Assembly (NCBI GenBank): GCA_023145535.1
Contig: JAGLDQ010000259.1
Span: forward strand, 1 to 5,095
Direction of reading: 5' to 3'
DNA length: 5,095 nucleotides
Source of the DNA: Cocleimonas sp.
Lineage (GTDB): Bacteria; Pseudomonadota; Gammaproteobacteria; Thiotrichales; Thiotrichaceae
In this document: positions 1 to 4,454 of the stretch, piece after piece
How the letters are laid out: each line of letters begins with the position of its first letter
How positions within the stretch are numbered: the first letter of the stretch is position 1
Notes under the pieces: model-generated
Databases searched by the model: none
What the model was told of the DNA's origin: nothing
What the model saw: only the letters and a program-made list of their open reading frames with translations
Position numbers and translations under genes: made by a program

Positions 1-501
1 ATTGTGATTTTAGTCGCCATTTATTATGTCTTTACCCTGATTGCCAATTTAATTGCGGCGCCGTTTAACGCATTACTTGCTGAGAGGGTAGAGACGCATT
101 TGAATGGTTTGCCAATGCCTGAATTTAAAGGCTATAAGGCAATGATGAAAACAGTAGGAAAGACGGTTTTGAGTGAGTCCCGTAAAATACTCTATATGCT
201 TAAGTGGTTGCCTGTGTTGATTATTATCAGCCTAATCCCAGGGCTTAATATCATCGCGCCTTTCGCTTGGGCGTTATATGGCGCGTGGATGTTGGCGTTG
301 CAATATACAGATTATCCGATGGGTAATCATGAGCTGTTTGTTAAGGAAGAGCTAATACTATTAAGAAAACACCGTGGTCGTTCGTTAGGCTTTGGCGGAG
401 CGGTGATGTTTATGACCACTCTTCCTGTGCTGAACTTCTTTGCGATGCCCGCCGCTGTTGCGGGTGGTACCGCATTTTGGGTGGATCGACTGTCTCAATA
501 A
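1..501 (+). CDS. cysZ: Sulfate transporter CysZ, 3' part (left-truncated by the window)
   Basis: Inner-membrane protein of the CysZ/EI24 family. In E. coli, CysZ mediates sulfate uptake for cysteine biosynthesis. The reading frame is open from base 1 to a TAA at 499-501, giving about 166 residues. E. coli CysZ is about 250 residues, so roughly the first third lies outside the window. The segment LIAAPFNALLAERVE (near residues 17-31 of the visible part) matches the CysZ signature, and PVLNFFAMPAAVAGGTAFWVD close to the C-terminus matches the conserved end of the family. Hydrophobic stretches lie at about visible residues 1-20, 64-97 and 132-157. The GTG at position 4 falls inside the first visible membrane segment and is not the start. 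The gene ends 3 bp from the end of the opposing gene, and no terminator hairpin is visible between them. Family assignment is strong; transport function is inferred from homology. Confidence 0.9.
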   Translation: MVILVAIYYVFTLIANLIAAPFNALLAERVETHLNGLPMPEFKGYKAMMKTVGKTVLSESRKILYMLKWLPVLIIISLIPGLNIIAPFAWALYGAWMLALQYTDYPMGNHELFVKEELILLRKHRGRSLGFGGAVMFMTTLPVLNFFAMPAAVAGGTAFWVDRLSQ

Positions 502-504
502 ACG

Positions 505-1044
505 TTACGTTTGCGGGGTATAAATCACACCATTAAAAGAAATGCTTAAAAAAATGGTCACATTTGTTTTTGCTTGGAAATAGGTTTCTTGATCGGGTGT
601 GCAGAGATTAATAGAGCTTTGCCCTAGCGTCAGACGTTGATGATGTAGTTTATATTTGATTGGTGTTTTTTTACTTATCTGTAATGCACCATGATCAACT
701 GTTAATATATTGATATTGCCGTCGAATAGTTCGCTGGATATAGAATTTTTTGCAGGGAGTGCGTAAAGAAATCCTGCTATCTTTCCGTCAGAAAATAACT
801 CACAGCGTTGTGAGTCTCCTGAGGTTTGTGCATTTCTCATTAACTTCGATCGTAAAGATCGGTATTGCTTTAATCTGATGGCCTGATAATAAAAGTACTC
901 TGCAAACTGTTTTAATGCCTGTGTGAATTTACTACCCACCCCGTGTTTTCCGTAAGCCTTTCTAATCGCTAGATAGAAGTCTGTAAATTCATCGTTTAAG
1001 CCGCCTTGCAGTTGGTACTGATTTGCTTGTGCTATGTCTCCCAT
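505..1044 (-). CDS. Hypothetical protein, 179 aa, family not recognised
   Basis: I do not recognise this protein. That it is a real gene is supported by a near-perfect Shine-Dalgarno (AAGGAGG, complement of 1054-1060) 9 nt before the ATG, and by a full-length frame ending neatly 3 bp from cysZ. No signal peptide or membrane segment is evident, so it is probably cytoplasmic. Residues about 18-72 look helical and are rich in aromatic and basic residues (FTDFYLAIRKAYGKHG, then FAEYFYYQAIRLKQYRSLRSK). Residues about 80-179 alternate hydrophobic and polar residues, as a beta-rich domain would, ending with FLSISFNGVIYTPQT. Two cysteines (C81, C148) are 67 residues apart and form no motif. It appears to be transcribed alone: cysZ converges on it and the upstream thioredoxin gene is 246 bp away. 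It may be lineage-specific. No function is proposed. Confidence 0.75.
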   Translation of the reverse strand: MGDIAQANQYQLQGGLNDEFTDFYLAIRKAYGKHGVGSKFTQALKQFAEYFYYQAIRLKQYRSLRSKLMRNAQTSGDSQRCELFSDGKIAGFLYALPAKNSISSELFDGNINILTVDHGALQISKKTPIKYKLHHQRLTLGQSSINLCTPDQETYFQAKTNVTIFLSISFNGVIYTPQT

Positions 1045-1113
1045 TTTGAAGTTCCTCCTTTATATGATGGTGTGAAAAATTCCGCCCAAGAATCTTTTGA
1101 TAAATAAATTGCT

Positions 1114-1157
1114 AAGGGTATTAATAAAAATAATAACCTTGTGCTATATATACCCTT
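1114..1157. repeat. 8-bp inverted repeat with 28-nt loop
   Basis: AAGGGTAT (1114-1121) is the exact reverse complement of ATACCCTT (1150-1157). The intervening 28 nt are almost entirely A/T. On the plus strand the right arm runs into five T residues (1156-1160), which looks terminator-like, but no plus-strand gene ends nearby. The right arm overlaps the possible minus-strand promoter of the 179-aa gene, so an operator or a structured 5' leader of that gene is an alternative. In such AT-rich DNA a chance repeat is possible. Confidence 0.35.
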
Positions 1158-1175
1158 TTTATGCGGCATAAGCAA
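1147..1175 (-). promoter_or_regulatory. Possible sigma-70 promoter for the 179-aa hypothetical gene
   Basis: Read on the minus strand, TTGCTT (1175-1170) and TATATA (1152-1147) are separated by 17 nt. They match the consensus hexamers at 3 of 6 and 4 of 6 positions. Transcription would start near 1140 and leave a leader of about 95 nt before the ATG at 1044. The -10 box overlaps one arm of the inverted repeat at 1114-1157. The DNA is AT-rich, so chance matches are common. Confidence 0.3.
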
Positions 1176-1290
1176 AGATAATGCCAATTAATCGGTGTTA
1201 TTTTCTATCTTTATTTTTTTTACTAAATAATGGGCTGGTTCAGTGGCTTGAGCGTAATAATGGATGGTGCTTTATTTCTTTGTATTTTAT

Positions 1291-1845
1291 CTAATGATCG
1301 GACTGATCATCATCCCAAATTCTTTGTCTTTCCCTTTTTTTATAGACACTAAAATAAGCGCTTAGTTCTTGATAAGATTGTTGTCCGACGGCTTTTTTGA
1401 TTAACCACCCTTGTGGTGAAATAATAAAGGTTGTAGGTGTGCCAACGACATCACTAAAAATTTTTGTGATGCTGCTTTGATCAGGCACGATAAGGTAGTT
1501 GTATTGATTGCGTTTCATTGCTTCTTTAATTTTTTGTACGGATTCAGCACCATAGTTGATGCCTAGTAGCGTCACCTTGTCTTTATTATTTTGTTGGAAG
1601 CGAATTAATGTCGGTGCTTCTTTTTGGCAAATGGGGCAGTACCCCGCCCAGAAGTTAAGAAATAGCCATTTTCCCCGATACTCTGAAAGACGATGTTTAT
1701 CCCCGTTGATATCAGTAAAGGTAATGTTGGGTACGACTGCATTTTCTGCTAATGGCTTCGCTTGAGCTGTTAAGGAAAGGGTAACGAGACTAATAAAAAG
1801 AAGGGTCGCCGCCATCCGATGAAAATTTGTTGATGTTATGATCAT
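1291..1845 (-). CDS. TlpA/ResA-like periplasmic thioredoxin-fold protein
   Basis: Secreted thiol-disulfide oxidoreductase of the TlpA/ResA/DsbE group, 184 aa. Residues 1-29 form a signal peptide: a short polar N-terminus with H9 and R10, a hydrophobic core (ATLLFISLVTLSL), and an AQA cleavage site before K30. The mature part begins with the usual family element (VPNITFTDINGDKHRLSEYRGKW), then the active site FWAGYCPICQKE with C70 and C73. The cis-proline loop VGTPTTF has P137. The catalytic pair are the only cysteines, as expected for a redox protein kept free of structural disulfides. The C-terminus ends in a charged tail (KKRERQRIWDDDQSDH) that is not part of the core fold. The ATG at 1845 is preferred over M11 because it supplies the positive charge before the hydrophobic core, and AAGGA lies 11 nt upstream. 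The physiological partner (cytochrome c maturation or general reduction) cannot be told from context. It is divergent from the arsC operon. Confidence 0.85.
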   Translation of the reverse strand: MIITSTNFHRMAATLLFISLVTLSLTAQAKPLAENAVVPNITFTDINGDKHRLSEYRGKWLFLNFWAGYCPICQKEAPTLIRFQQNNKDKVTLLGINYGAESVQKIKEAMKRNQYNYLIVPDQSSITKIFSDVVGTPTTFIISPQGWLIKKAVGQQSYQELSAYFSVYKKRERQRIWDDDQSDH

Positions 1846-1976
1846 TTATTATACTATCCTTAGTGTTTATGAGTACAGAAAAATATAGTTTAAATTTTAT
1901 AAGTTGCTTATTTTATTTATCTTTAGGGTAAAATAGGGACAGCGTTAATGTCGAGTGTTTTTTAGGAAGAATTTAG

Positions 1977-2006
1977 TTTCCATTCTGGATGACGGTAAAC
2001 TATGCT
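1977..2006 (+). promoter_or_regulatory. Possible sigma-70 promoter of the arsC-wrbA-DUF2069 operon
   Basis: TTTCCA (1977-1982) and TATGCT (2001-2006) are spaced by 18 nt, each matching 4 of 6 consensus positions. The start would fall near 2013, giving a leader of about 29 nt that contains the Shine-Dalgarno GAGAAGGA at 2028-2034. An alternative upstream pair is TTGCTT (1904-1909) with TAAAAT (1929-1934) at a 19-nt spacing. The 196-bp region between the divergent thioredoxin gene and arsC must serve both genes. I found no convincing promoter for the thioredoxin gene in it. Confidence 0.35.
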
Positions 2007-2041
2007 TTCAAAAAGAGTCATAACATTGAGAAGGAATTTGA

Positions 2042-2395
2042 ATGAGTGAAATAACGACGATTTACCACAATCCACGCTGCTCAAAATCACGCGCAACCTT
2101 GGAAATATTGACGAAAAAAGGGGAGTCACTTGAGATTATCAGCTATTTAGACACACCGCCTGATCGTGAGACGTTGGAAAGAGTGCTTGACCAGCTTGGT
2201 TTACAGCCACGTGAGTTGATGCGTACAGGAGAAAGCGTTTATAAAGCGTTACATCTTGCGGATGAAGCGTTGACTCATGATGATTTGATAACGGCAATGC
2301 TGGACAACCCCATTTTAATAGAGCGTCCAATCGTCATAAAAAAGGGTAGGGCGGTGATTGGCCGTCCTCCTGAGTCTGTTATTACTATTTTATAA
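2042..2395 (+). CDS. arsC: ArsC-family (YfgD-type) glutaredoxin-dependent arsenate reductase-like protein
   Basis: Cytoplasmic protein of the glutaredoxin-dependent ArsC family, 117 aa. Plasmid R773 ArsC is 141 aa, whereas E. coli YfgD is about 119 aa. Length and sequence both favour the YfgD type: HNPRCSKSR at the N-terminus, ELMRTGESVYKAL in the middle, and NPILIERPIVIKKGRAVIGRPPE near the end. The catalytic cysteine is C13. The three arginines that bind the arsenate oxyanion in the family are present as R61, R95 and R108, so the active site is intact. ArsC proteins reduce arsenate to arsenite with glutathione and glutaredoxin, but for YfgD-type members this role is less certain. No arsR or arsenite pump gene is adjacent, which argues against a dedicated arsenic operon. 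The start has a good Shine-Dalgarno (GAGAAGGA, 7 nt before the ATG). It is the first gene of the operon, 17 bp before wrbA. Confidence 0.9.
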   Translation: MSEITTIYHNPRCSKSRATLEILTKKGESLEIISYLDTPPDRETLERVLDQLGLQPRELMRTGESVYKALHLADEALTHDDLITAMLDNPILIERPIVIKKGRAVIGRPPESVITIL

Positions 2396-2412
2396 GTGGT
2401 TGAGAGTTGCAG

Positions 2413-3000
2413 ATGAAAAATGTATTAGTACTCTATTATAGTCGCCATGGCGCAACGGCTGAAATGGCACGATTAATCGCACGTGGTGCGGAGTCTATAA
2501 AAGGCGTTGAGGCCGTGATTCGTACCGTGCCAGAGATTTCGACAACCTGCGAATCAACACAGCCGAGCGTCCCAGATGACGGTGCTCCTTATGTGAGCTT
2601 GGATGAATTAAAACAAGCGAATGCATTAGCGTTGGGCAGTCCAACACGTTTTGGCAATATGGCCGCGCCGTTAAAATACTTCTTAGAGCAAACCAGTGGG
2701 CATTGGTTGTCGGGTTCATTAGTCGGCAAGCCCGCAGGTGTTTTTACCTCCGCGTCTAGTTTGCATGGTGGGCAAGAATCAACCCTGCTTTCAATGATGA
2801 TTCCACTCCTTCATCATGGCATGATTATTTCAGGTTTGCCGTATACTGAGTCTGACCTGTTAACCACGCAAACAGGGGGTACACCTTACGGCCCGTCGCA
2901 TGTGGCAGGTGCAGATAATAGTAATCCACTGTCAAAAGAAGAGAAAATACTCTGCAAAGCCTTGGGTAAACGATTAGCAGAGTTGGCAACGAAGCTATGA
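2413..3000 (+). CDS. wrbA: NAD(P)H:quinone oxidoreductase WrbA (flavodoxin-like)
   Basis: FMN-binding flavodoxin-fold protein, 195 aa, close to the usual length of about 198 aa. WrbA transfers two electrons from NAD(P)H to quinones, avoiding semiquinone radicals, and is cytoplasmic. Residues 4-18 (VLVLYYSRHGATAEM) form the first strand and the FMN-phosphate loop. GSPTRFGNM (75-83) is the WrbA FMN-ring signature. SASSLHGGQE (113-122), HHGM (134-137) and GGTPYGPSHVAG (155-166) complete the conserved flavin-site set. The ATG at 2413 is chosen over the in-frame TTG at 2407 because the purine-rich GAGAG at 2402-2406 sits 6 nt before the ATG but directly abuts the TTG, and because family members start with M-K-(x)-V-L-V-L-Y. 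The ribosome-binding site is weak, which fits coupling to arsC 17 bp upstream. The stop overlaps the next start. Confidence 0.95.
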   Translation: MKNVLVLYYSRHGATAEMARLIARGAESIKGVEAVIRTVPEISTTCESTQPSVPDDGAPYVSLDELKQANALALGSPTRFGNMAAPLKYFLEQTSGHWLSGSLVGKPAGVFTSASSLHGGQESTLLSMMIPLLHHGMIISGLPYTESDLLTTQTGGTPYGPSHVAGADNSNPLSKEEKILCKALGKRLAELATKL

Positions 3001-3362
3001 TGAATCTAACGTTATGGCGGTTGCTTACCTTGGTCAGTTTTTTTGGCTTAATGCTGGCTATTATTGTCTGGAATGGTTGGTTAACACCGATTCAATATCT
3101 AAATAGAGGCGTGGAGATCGCTATTTTAGAGTTTCCCTTACTGTTTTTTGTGCGCGGTCTTATTCATGCCGATCGTGACAAACATATCGCGCTTACCTTG
3201 TTGTCCCTTGTGTATTTCTTTCTTGGGGTCTGGTTTATTTTTGCACCTGAAGAAAGCTGGTATGGGTATGTATTGACTCTTCTAAGTTTGGGTTTGTATC
3301 TGGGTAGTTTTTTCTATGTCAGGACTTTGGATAAGATTGCAGAGACTGAAGCGGATGATTAA
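2997..3362 (+). CDS. DUF2069 small inner-membrane protein
   Basis: Predicted four-helix membrane protein of the DUF2069 family, 121 aa, function unknown. Hydrophobic segments lie at about residues 7-25, 40-54, 63-82 and 88-107. Family-like features are NRGVEIAILEFPLLFFVRGLIHADRDKH (a short loop with RG and basic residues after the second helix), then YFFLGVWFIFAPEESWYGYVLTLLSLGLYLGSFFYVR. The C-terminus is acidic (IAETEADD) and probably cytoplasmic. The ATG at 2997 overlaps the wrbA stop by 4 nt (ATGA), a classic coupling arrangement. The ATG at 3000 would give a product one residue shorter and cannot be excluded. No good Shine-Dalgarno is visible, consistent with translational coupling. From memory, the order arsC, wrbA, DUF2069 also occurs in Pseudomonas, where hda follows; here the spacer and grpE follow instead. 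Confidence 0.85.
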   Translation: MMNLTLWRLLTLVSFFGLMLAIIVWNGWLTPIQYLNRGVEIAILEFPLLFFVRGLIHADRDKHIALTLLSLVYFFLGVWFIFAPEESWYGYVLTLLSLGLYLGSFFYVRTLDKIAETEADD

Positions 3363-3434
3363 TGCTATTTTTATTTTTTTAGATAATCGCAAAAGGGTAT
3401 CTCTAGTTTAGTTCACCTTTCTATCGCTCGATGA

Positions 3435-3510
3435 TTACTGGTGACCTTCTTTCTGCTGATAGCCTCCATTTTGAGGCATTTTAAACTCCCTTAAAAAGTT
3501 CACTTGCCAT
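3435..3510 (-). other. Two tiny tandem minus-strand ORFs (9 and 14 codons), possible leader or small-peptide transcript
   Basis: On the minus strand, an ATG at 3510 opens MASELFKGV, stopping at 3481. One base later an ATG at 3479 opens MPQNGGYQQKEGHQ, stopping at 3435. The second start has a good Shine-Dalgarno (AAGGGAG, complement of 3486-3492, 6 nt spacing) lying inside the first ORF. The first has AGGA about 12 nt upstream. Both peptides are too short for family recognition and could arise by chance. The upstream TATAAT at 3574-3569 would make a transcript through both. No terminator with a T run is visible downstream, where the transcript would run antisense into the DUF2069 gene. Confidence 0.2.
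3462..3480 (+). terminator. Weak rho-independent terminator candidate after DUF2069
   Basis: GCCTC (3462-3466) pairs with GAGGC (3473-3477) around a 6-nt loop, followed by ATTTTAAA. The stem is only 5 bp and the T run is short and interrupted, so it would be weak. It lies about 100 nt after the DUF2069 stop, in the right orientation for the arsC-wrbA-DUF2069 transcript. The same bases form the beginning of a tiny minus-strand ORF, so the hairpin may instead belong to a minus-strand transcript. Confidence 0.3.
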
Positions 3511-3568
3511 CAAACGTGCTATTCCTTCTCTGATTTTATTTTGTACGATTTTTAGTTAATAAGGGGGA

Positions 3569-3597
3569 ATTATAGACACCAGTAGCGGTTAATATAA
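3569..3597 (-). promoter_or_regulatory. Possible minus-strand sigma-70 promoter in the grpE upstream spacer
   Basis: The minus strand carries a perfect TATAAT (3574-3569), with TTATAT (3597-3592) 17 nt upstream as a 3-of-6 match to the -35 consensus. A TG lies 2 nt before the -10 box, one base off the extended -10 position. Transcription would begin near 3562 and proceed towards the two tiny ORFs. It would be back-to-back with the sigma-32-like promoter of grpE. Confidence 0.3.
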
Positions 3598-3624
3598 CGG
3601 ACGCAAAAAAAATCGCTGGTTTCT

Positions 3625-3652
3625 CTTGAATTCACCGCCATAAACCCTACCT
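3625..3652 (+). promoter_or_regulatory. Sigma-32 (RpoH)-like heat-shock promoter of grpE
   Basis: CTTGAA (3625-3630) is a full match to the -35 core of sigma-32 promoters. After 14 nt comes CCCTACCT (3645-3652), a 4-of-6 match to the CCCCAT -10 core. Known sigma-32 promoters such as E. coli groE and dnaK have 13-14 nt at this place. No sigma-70 -10 box occurs at a normal distance from the TTGAAT. Predicted transcription starts near 3659, leaving a leader of about 60 nt before grpE. Heat-shock control of grpE is known in gammaproteobacteria; its operation here is inferred. Confidence 0.5.
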
Positions 3653-3721
3653 TATACGCAGTTATTAAGGGATTAAATTGATCTCCTTAAAAAATCATCC
3701 TATCCAGATAGAGACACACTT

Positions 3722-4339
3722 ATGAGTAGCGAAAAAAGTTCGGCTAAGCAAGCCACAGGCGCTGTTAATCCTGAGGGAAAGACAGAATCGCCCATTCCAA
3801 ACAATCCAAATTTTGCTGAACAATCTGAGGTTGAGGTGTCAGAGGCTGATTTACCGCATGAGGAGCAAACAGAAGATGCGATTGCGACTTTGCGTGAAAA
3901 ACTAGCCAAGGCGGAGAAAAAGGGGGCAGAGAGTTGGGATACTTTGGTGCGTTTGCAAGCGGAGATGGATAATCAACGTAAACGTACGGAGAAACAAGTC
4001 TCGGATGCACATAAATTTGCAATAAAAAGTTTTGTCGAACAACTTTTGCCCGTGATTGATAGTCTGGAGATGGGGTTACAAGCAGAGGGTGATTTAGCGA
4101 GTATTCGTGAAGGTATGAACCTCACCTTGAAACAATTTAACGCCTTAATGGAAAAGCAAAGTTTGGCAGCGGTTGATCCTTTAGGGGAACAGTTTGATCC
4201 TGATTTACATCAGGCAATGGCGATGCAACCCAGTGAAGAGTATGAGGACGGACTGGTCGCGGCGGTGATGCAAAAAGGATATACCTTAAATGGACGTTTA
4301 GTACGACCCGCAATGGTGATGGTTGCAAAAAATGGCTAA
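3722..4339 (+). CDS. grpE: Nucleotide exchange factor GrpE (DnaK co-chaperone)
   Basis: Cytoplasmic co-chaperone, 205 aa against about 197 in E. coli. As a homodimer it drives ADP release from DnaK and so sets the pace of the Hsp70 folding cycle. Residues 1-50 are polar and acidic, low in complexity and probably disordered. Residues about 51-105 form the long dimeric helix (LREKLAKAEKKGAESWDTLV, then RLQAEMDNQRKRTEKQVSDA). FVEQLLPVIDSLEMGL (104-119) begins the helical-bundle region. The C-terminal beta domain that contacts the DnaK nucleotide-binding domain is intact: LGEQFDPDLHQAM (154-166) and QKGYTLNGRLVRPAMVMV (184-201). The ATG at 3722 has only a weak GAGA (3711-3714), 7 nt upstream. The gene follows a sigma-32-like element and lies 115 bp before dnaK in the same direction, as expected for partners. 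Confidence 0.96.
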   Translation: MSSEKSSAKQATGAVNPEGKTESPIPNNPNFAEQSEVEVSEADLPHEEQTEDAIATLREKLAKAEKKGAESWDTLVRLQAEMDNQRKRTEKQVSDAHKFAIKSFVEQLLPVIDSLEMGLQAEGDLASIREGMNLTLKQFNALMEKQSLAAVDPLGEQFDPDLHQAMAMQPSEEYEDGLVAAVMQKGYTLNGRLVRPAMVMVAKNG

Positions 4340-4346
4340 CGTATCG

Positions 4347-4372
4347 CTTGAATTACAAGAAACAAACCATAC
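4347..4372 (+). promoter_or_regulatory. Possible second sigma-32-like promoter, upstream of dnaK
   Basis: CTTGAA (4347-4352) lies just after the grpE stop, and AACCATAC (4365-4372) follows after 12 nt. CCAT aligns with the end of the CCCCAT core, 4 of 6. The spacing is one or two nt shorter than in the best-known sigma-32 promoters. The -35 octamer CTTGAATT is identical to the one upstream of grpE. A sigma-70 reading (TTGAAT with TACTTT, 16 nt apart) is weaker at the -10. If active, dnaK could be expressed above the level of grpE. Confidence 0.35.
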
Positions 4373-4411
4373 TTTACTAGCTATTGCAGAAACACAGACA
4401 AAATATAAAAC

Positions 4412-4435
4412 ATAGCCTACTCATTAAAAGGCTAT
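4412..4435 (+). other. Stem-loop just upstream of the dnaK ribosome-binding site
   Basis: ATAGCCT (4412-4418) pairs perfectly with AGGCTAT (4429-4435) around a 10-nt loop. The structure ends 9 nt before the Shine-Dalgarno GGAGA (4445-4449). It is followed by A residues on the plus strand, so it is not a terminator for grpE. Likely roles are mRNA stabilisation, processing between grpE and dnaK, or tuning of dnaK translation. The Shine-Dalgarno itself is not inside the stem. Confidence 0.45.
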
Positions 4436-4454
4436 AAAAAAATTGGAGAATATC

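Larger units (their letters stand above)
3363..3721. other. 359-bp intergenic region between DUF2069 and grpE
   Basis: AT-rich spacer without a normal-sized gene. It contains a small hairpin that could end the arsC operon (3462-3480), a sigma-32-like element before grpE (3625-3652), and on the minus strand a TATAAT box with two tiny ORFs (3435-3597). The long T-rich stretch at 3368-3380 is not preceded by a stem. I see no tRNA, rRNA or tandem repeat. In E. coli, recN lies next to grpE, and in other bacteria hrcA precedes it; neither is present here. Confidence 0.6.

Noticed and set aside
4..501. GTG at position 4 as the start of the cysZ gene
   Set aside because: It lies inside a membrane segment, the frame is open to the left edge, and family members are about 85 residues longer at the N-terminus.
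1294..1310. ATGATC/GATCAT hairpin at the 3' end of the thioredoxin gene as a terminator
   Set aside because: The arms pair perfectly (6 bp, 5-nt loop) but no T run follows on the minus strand, and the hairpin includes coding sequence.
1556..1765. Plus-strand ORF of 69 codons antisense to the thioredoxin gene
   Set aside because: It lies fully inside a well-supported gene, has no domain and no ribosome-binding site evidence.
2042..2395. Part of an arsenic resistance island
   Set aside because: No arsR, arsB/acr3 or arsA, and no mobile-element sequence is present. The protein is of the chromosomal YfgD type.
2407..2412. TTG at 2407 as the wrbA start
   Set aside because: The only purine-rich stretch directly abuts it, leaving no Shine-Dalgarno spacing. 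The ATG at 2413 has correct spacing and matches the family N-terminus.
2139..2719. Minus-strand ORFs of 63 and 74 codons inside arsC (2139-2330) and wrbA (2495-2719)
   Set aside because: Both are antisense shadows of strongly conserved genes and have no recognisable product.
3368..3403. T-rich stretch and AGATA/TATCT hairpin after DUF2069 as its terminator
   Set aside because: The T run precedes the stem instead of following it, the stem is only 5 bp of mostly A/T, and the loop is 13 nt.
3665..3690. TTAAGG/CCTTAA hairpin in the grpE leader as an RNA thermometer
   Set aside because: The stem is 6 bp and weak, and it does not include the grpE ribosome-binding region at 3711-3714.
3700..4328. 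Minus-strand ORFs of 63 to 85 codons inside grpE
   Set aside because: They are low-complexity translations opposite grpE codons (serine- or proline-rich), typical of antisense shadows.
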